A DNA stretch of 9,332 bases from Bacteroidales bacterium (lineage in GTDB: Bacteria; Bacteroidota; Bacteroidia; Bacteroidales; F082): the NCBI GenBank assembly GCA_016285355.1, contig JAEEQP010000079.1, positions 1 to 9,332 of the forward strand, in the 5' to 3' direction. The notes below the pieces were generated by a model, which saw nothing but the letters and a program-made list of their open reading frames with translations, did no database searches and was not told the DNA's origin. Positions 6,700-9,332 of the stretch are shown here, one piece after another. The translations under genes were made by a program, and so were the position numbers. How positions within the stretch are numbered: position 1 is the stretch's first letter; each line of letters begins with the position of its first letter.

Positions 6700-7875
6700 A
6701 AGCCATAGCGGAATCTTGTTTCCATAACCAATTTCCATATTGTCGCTCACAACGAAGCTGTTCTCAATGTTCTTGATTTGTGAGAAATTTTTTCCCTTGC
6801 CGCCCACTTCGAACAACCACTTTCCATCTACGACCAAATCACCTTTGTTTGGCATATAAAGTCGGTGATTGACACTAACTTGTGAGGCAAGATAAGTTTC
6901 TCGCATAGTTCCTGAATCGACTTGGGGAGTCAGGCAATACATCAGATTGGTGTTGTAGAAAAGTATCTTTTCCGGTTTCGTCAGTATGTTCATTCCGCTT
7001 TCCGTGGCGTAAAGTCGACGTATCAAGGCTGCCTTGTCCATCAAGTCCAAAAGTTTCAGTACATTGTTGCGCGACGACTGCAATGTGGTGCAAAGTGACG
7101 AGATATTCAAGGTATAAGGCTTCGTTTCGGCCAGTATCGCCAAAAGTTGCTTGACCTTGTAAACCGAATCATATTCAATATGGCTCACAGCTGGAATTTC
7201 AGAGGTGACAACGGTGTCTATTACTTGTTGTAGCCTGTCAGGAAAACCGTCTCCTTCTTCGCGGTAAAAAGGATAATAGCCTGATTCTATGTACTTTTCA
7301 AAGTATTGAAGCACCTTCACTTTCAATGTGATTTGCGAAGCCTCAACAAAATGGTTGTTCAGTATGGTTTGCAAGGGCAGTACGGGAAGGTCGGCCACTT
7401 GCTCCAACTTCAAGTATTCCCTGAAAGAAAGCCCTTCCATCGTATAGGCACGGTGACGGCGCGAAAGGTCGGCTATAAGTGATTCTTCCAATTTCAGCAT
7501 CGAGGAACCCGTCACCACAATATGCAGATGGGGATAAGAATCATAAATGTTCTTGATTTCCTGTTGCCAGCCTTTGTACTTATGGACTTCGTCCAAAAAA
7601 AGGTGTGTACCGCCATGCGTATAATGGTATTCCGCCAGTTCAAGGAGGGTGTGGTTGGCAAACCAAATATGGTCCAAAGAAGCATACAAGGCCTTTTTTG
7701 CGTCCGCAAAAGTGCGTTTGATATGTTGCAGCAGCAAAGTCGTCTTACCTACGCCTTTCGCTCCCTTTATGACAATCAGCCTATTGTCCCAATTGATTTT
7801 GTCATACAAGTATCGAGTAAAACTCAAATCGGTATCGGCCAGCAGGCGACCGTAAGTCTTGAACAAATTATCCAT
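6682..7875 (-). CDS. AAA_14 family ATPase with C-terminal DUF4143 domain
   Basis: Member of the large, poorly understood ATP-binding AAA_14/DUF4143 family that is present in many copies in Bacteroidota genomes; 397 residues, the usual length. Residues 38-46 are the Walker A loop (GAKGVGKTT), 91-96 the Walker B strand (HLFLDE), 122-125 a sensor-1 TGSS, and R139/R140 a likely arginine finger. Residues about 180-310 include a winged-helix-like part (ISSLCTTLQSSRNNVLKLLDLM). The C-terminus contains GDLVVDGKWLFEVGGK with D346, E356 and K360, the PD-(D/E)XK-like pattern of DUF4143. No transmembrane or signal segment is seen. The gene has its own promoter and an upstream set of three repeats that may be its operator, and its stop lies 35 bases before the beta-helix gene start. 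Roles in defence or toxin-antitoxin-like systems have been suggested for relatives but cannot be shown here. Family certain, function unknown. Confidence 0.88.
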   Translation of the reverse strand: MDNLFKTYGRLLADTDLSFTRYLYDKINWDNRLIVIKGAKGVGKTTLLLQHIKRTFADAKKALYASLDHIWFANHTLLELAEYHYTHGGTHLFLDEVHKYKGWQQEIKNIYDSYPHLHIVVTGSSMLKLEESLIADLSRRHRAYTMEGLSFREYLKLEQVADLPVLPLQTILNNHFVEASQITLKVKVLQYFEKYIESGYYPFYREEGDGFPDRLQQVIDTVVTSEIPAVSHIEYDSVYKVKQLLAILAETKPYTLNISSLCTTLQSSRNNVLKLLDLMDKAALIRRLYATESGMNILTKPEKILFYNTNLMYCLTPQVDSGTMRETYLASQVSVNHRLYMPNKGDLVVDGKWLFEVGGKGKNFSQIKNIENSFVVSDNMEIGYGNKIPLWLFGLLY

Positions 7876-7897
7876 GGTTTTCTAATTTTATACGCCG

Positions 7898-7930
7898 CAA
7901 AATTACGATTTTTTACTTTAGAAAAACAAA
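7898..7930 (-). promoter_or_regulatory. Promoter of the AAA_14 ATPase gene
   Basis: On the - strand a TTTG -33 box (complement of 7927-7930) is followed 21 bases later by TAATTTTG (complement of 7898-7905), both exact matches to the Bacteroidota consensus at ideal spacing. Transcription should start near 7890, leaving a leader of about 15 bases before the ATG at 7875. The spacer is almost entirely filled by one copy of the 33-bp-period repeat, so a bound protein would compete with RNA polymerase. Confidence 0.75.
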
Positions 7931-7992
7931 TTTTACACTCATTTTTTACTTTAGAGAAATAAAAATGAATGTCATTTTTTACTTTTGAAAGT
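7908..7992. repeat. Three 19-bp repeats at 33-bp period, operator-like
   Basis: Near-identical copies of ATTTTTTACTTT(A/T)GAAA start at 7908, 7941 and 7974, exactly 33 bases apart (about three helical turns), so all three face the same side of the DNA. The first 14 bases differ only at one position in the third copy (T for A). The copy at 7974 continues as a perfect 11-bp inverted repeat, TTTTTTACTTT / AAAGTAAAAAA, around TG (7975-7998); the other two have decayed right arms. The copy at 7908 occupies the spacer of the ATPase promoter. This suggests cooperative binding of a dimeric protein; the ATPase itself or an unlinked regulator is possible. Confidence 0.7.
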
Positions 7993-8021
7993 AAAAAAAG
8001 GCAGCCGAAGCCGCCTTTTTT
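7993..8021 (-). terminator. pgk Rho-independent terminator with UUCG loop
   Basis: On the - strand, 21 bases after the pgk stop region, GGCGGC and GCTGCC (8015-8000) pair through six base pairs (one G-T) closed by a TTCG tetraloop, one of the most stable RNA loops. A run of seven T (complement of 7993-7999) follows directly. A T-run at 8016-8021 on the + strand makes the structure symmetric, but no + strand gene ends here. Confidence 0.88.
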
Positions 8022-8041
8022 GTAACAATGTATCAAAACAA

Positions 8042-9292
8042 TTACTTCTTAATTGCCGCAATGCCAGGCAGTTCCTTTCCTTCGATGGCTTCGAGCAGAG
8101 CACCGCCGCCAGTGGAAACGTATGAAACTTGGTCGGCGAGGCCGAACTTGTTGATGCAAGCCACCGAGTCGCCGCCGCCGATGAGCGAGAAAGCGCCGTC
8201 CTTGGTAGCCTCAGCGATAGCCATAGCAATGGCCTTGGAACCTTGAGCGAAGGTGTCGAACTCAAACACGCCGCAGGGACCGTTCCAAAGGATGGTCTTC
8301 GAGCCTTTGATGACGCCGGCAAACAATTCGCGGGTCTTCGGGCCAATGTCCATGCCTTCCCAGCCTTCAGGAATGTTCATCGGGTCAACGACTTGAGTGT
8401 CAGAATCGTTGGCGAACTTGTTGCCCACCACGCAGTCGACGGCCAAAACGAGGTTGACGCCCTTTTCCTTGGCCTTGGCAAGGATGTCAAGGGCGAGATC
8501 GAGTTTGTCGTCTTCGCAGATGGAGTTGCCAATCTTGCCGCCGAGGGCTTTCTTGAAGGTGTAGGTCATGCCACCGCAAAGGATGAGGTTGTCGACCTTA
8601 GTGAGCAGGTTCTCAATGATTTCAATCTTCGTGGAGACCTTCGAGCCACCCATAATGGCAGTGAAAGGATGCTGGATTTCGTTCATCACTTTGTTCACGG
8701 CAGCCACTTCTTTGCCCATCAGGTAGCCGAACATCTTGTGGTCGGCATCAAAGTAGTCGGCAATCAAAGCGGTCGAGGCGTGGGCGCGGTGGGCAGTGCC
8801 GAAAGCATCGTTGATGTAATATTCGCCATAACCAGCCAAGGTCTTGGTAAATTCCTTCTGTGAGGCTTTGACGGCTTTCTTGGCTTCGTCGTAGCCTTCT
8901 TCGCCCTTCTCGATGCCGCGCGGTTTGCCTTCTTCCTCGGCATAGAAGCGGAGGTTTTCGAGCACTATCACTTCACCAGGCTTCAATGCGGCCACTTTGT
9001 CGGCGGCTTTCATGCAGTCGTCGGCGAACTGGACGGGGCGGCCTAATAGTTCTTCCAAGTGCTTGATAATCGGCTTGATGGAATACTTCGGGTCGGGGTT
9101 CTTCTTCGGGCGACCGAGGTGCGACATCAGCACGACCATGCCCTTGTCGTTCAATACCTTATTAATAGTCGGCAGGGCGGCACGCATACGGGTGTCGTCG
9201 GTGATGTTGAAATTGTCGTCCAACGGGACGTTGAAATCGACGCGGATAACCACGCGCTTGTTCGCAAAATTGATTTGATCGATGTTTACCAT
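8042..9292 (-). CDS. pgk: Phosphoglycerate kinase
   Basis: Cytosolic glycolytic enzyme that transfers phosphate from 1,3-bisphosphoglycerate to ADP, giving ATP and 3-phosphoglycerate. All family landmarks are present in its 416 residues: RVDFNVPLD at 17-25 (signature), SHLGRP at 57-62, LENLRFY at 111-117, [13 protein letters not shown] at 161-173, GGSKVSTKI at 215-223 with the catalytic-site Lys218, the nucleotide-binding [10 protein letters not shown] at 336-345, GGGDS at 372-376 and STGGGA at 393-398. It is about 20 residues longer than the usual 395, mainly through a charged insert at about 121-148 ([18 protein letters not shown]), as also found in Bacteroides relatives. WNGPC has Cys where many homologues have Met or Thr, an unremarkable change. 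The gene appears to be single: a strong terminator follows, and its promoter is beyond the right edge or in the last 40 bases. Start at 9292 gives the normal N-terminus. Confidence 0.98.
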   Translation of the reverse strand: MVNIDQINFANKRVVIRVDFNVPLDDNFNITDDTRMRAALPTINKVLNDKGMVVLMSHLGRPKKNPDPKYSIKPIIKHLEELLGRPVQFADDCMKAADKVAALKPGEVIVLENLRFYAEEEGKPRGIEKGEEGYDEAKKAVKASQKEFTKTLAGYGEYYINDAFGTAHRAHASTALIADYFDADHKMFGYLMGKEVAAVNKVMNEIQHPFTAIMGGSKVSTKIEIIENLLTKVDNLILCGGMTYTFKKALGGKIGNSICEDDKLDLALDILAKAKEKGVNLVLAVDCVVGNKFANDSDTQVVDPMNIPEGWEGMDIGPKTRELFAGVIKGSKTILWNGPCGVFEFDTFAQGSKAIAMAIAEATKDGAFSLIGGGDSVACINKFGLADQVSYVSTGGGALLEAIEGKELPGIAAIKK

Positions 9293-9299
9293 GATATTT

Positions 9300-9332
9300 A
9301 GATTTAAGATTTAAAATTCAAGATTTAAGATT
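9300..9332. repeat. AT-rich direct repeat in the pgk leader
   Basis: AGATTTAAGATT occurs at 9300-9311 and again at 9321-9332, a 21-base period, just upstream of the pgk start at 9292. The array runs off the window edge, so the number of copies is unknown. Such low-complexity AT repeats are frequent between Bacteroidota genes; no clear TAnnTTTG element was found in the visible part. Confidence 0.6.

Noticed and set aside
6647..6706. Twenty-codon N-terminal extension of the beta-helix protein
   Set aside because: It overlaps the end of the ATPase gene, contains the -7 element, and would push the signal peptide inside the protein.
2611..7875. DUF1887 nuclease and AAA_14 ATPase as parts of one defence operon
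   Set aside because: They are separated by two surface-protein genes and have separate promoters; nothing in the sequence links them except strand.
7908..7992. Possible short CRISPR array (three regularly spaced repeats)
   Set aside because: The repeats are only 19 bp, AT-rich and imperfect, the gaps are 14 bp, and they lie inside a promoter. They fit an operator, not a CRISPR array.
7824..8036. Small - strand frame with repeated FSKVKN peptide
   Set aside because: The peptide repeat is a by-product of the 33-bp (11-codon) DNA repeat; the frame crosses the pgk terminator and the ATPase promoter.
8129..8863. Long + strand open frame of 244 codons opposite pgk
   Set aside because: It is antisense to a well-conserved gene and arises from its codon bias; no promoter or recognisable domain.

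Overview
The window comes from a member of the Bacteroidota, most likely a Bacteroidales bacterium that has the type IX secretion system (T9SS). Four observations support this. Two predicted exported proteins end in a T9SS type-A C-terminal sorting domain. Several genes are preceded by the Bacteroidota -7 element TAnnTTTG in place of a Shine-Dalgarno/sigma-70 layout. There is a partial membrane regulator of the TPR / transmembrane / coiled-coil / LuxR-like HTH type common in this phylum. The phosphoglycerate kinase carries the longer form seen in Bacteroides relatives. No genus can be assigned from the sequence alone.

Layout on the + strand: positions 1-878 hold the 3' end of the membrane-bound HTH regulator. 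A short promoter region (879-993) follows, then a secreted T9SS cargo protein (994-2481). A strong bidirectional terminator (2499-2532) closes this block.

Layout on the - strand, read from right to left: pgk (9292-8042) ends in a UUCG-loop terminator. Next is an AT-rich control region with three 33-bp-spaced repeats, then an AAA_14/DUF4143 ATPase (7875-6682). After it comes a two-gene unit made of a secreted beta-helix T9SS cargo protein (6646-5156) and a PagL-like outer-membrane lipid A deacylase homologue (5159-3834), whose stop and start codons overlap as ATGA. The last gene, with its own -7 element, is a Card1/Can2-like (DUF1887) nuclease (3771-2611) that combines a CARF sensor domain with a PD-(D/E)XK nuclease domain.

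How the genes may work together: the regulator and the first T9SS protein are adjacent and may be functionally linked. The beta-helix/PagL pair is probably co-translated and concerns the outer surface. The DUF1887 nuclease is normally a cyclic-oligoadenylate-triggered effector of type III CRISPR immunity, but no CRISPR array, Cas10 or other cas gene is visible here, so it looks like an orphan. The most interesting non-coding structure is the three-repeat operator-like element upstream of the ATPase. One copy fills the spacer between the -33 and -7 promoter boxes, and the distal copy is a perfect palindrome that shares bases with the pgk terminator. No RNA genes, insertion sequences or CRISPR arrays were recognised, and no gene-free stretch exceeds about 170 bases.
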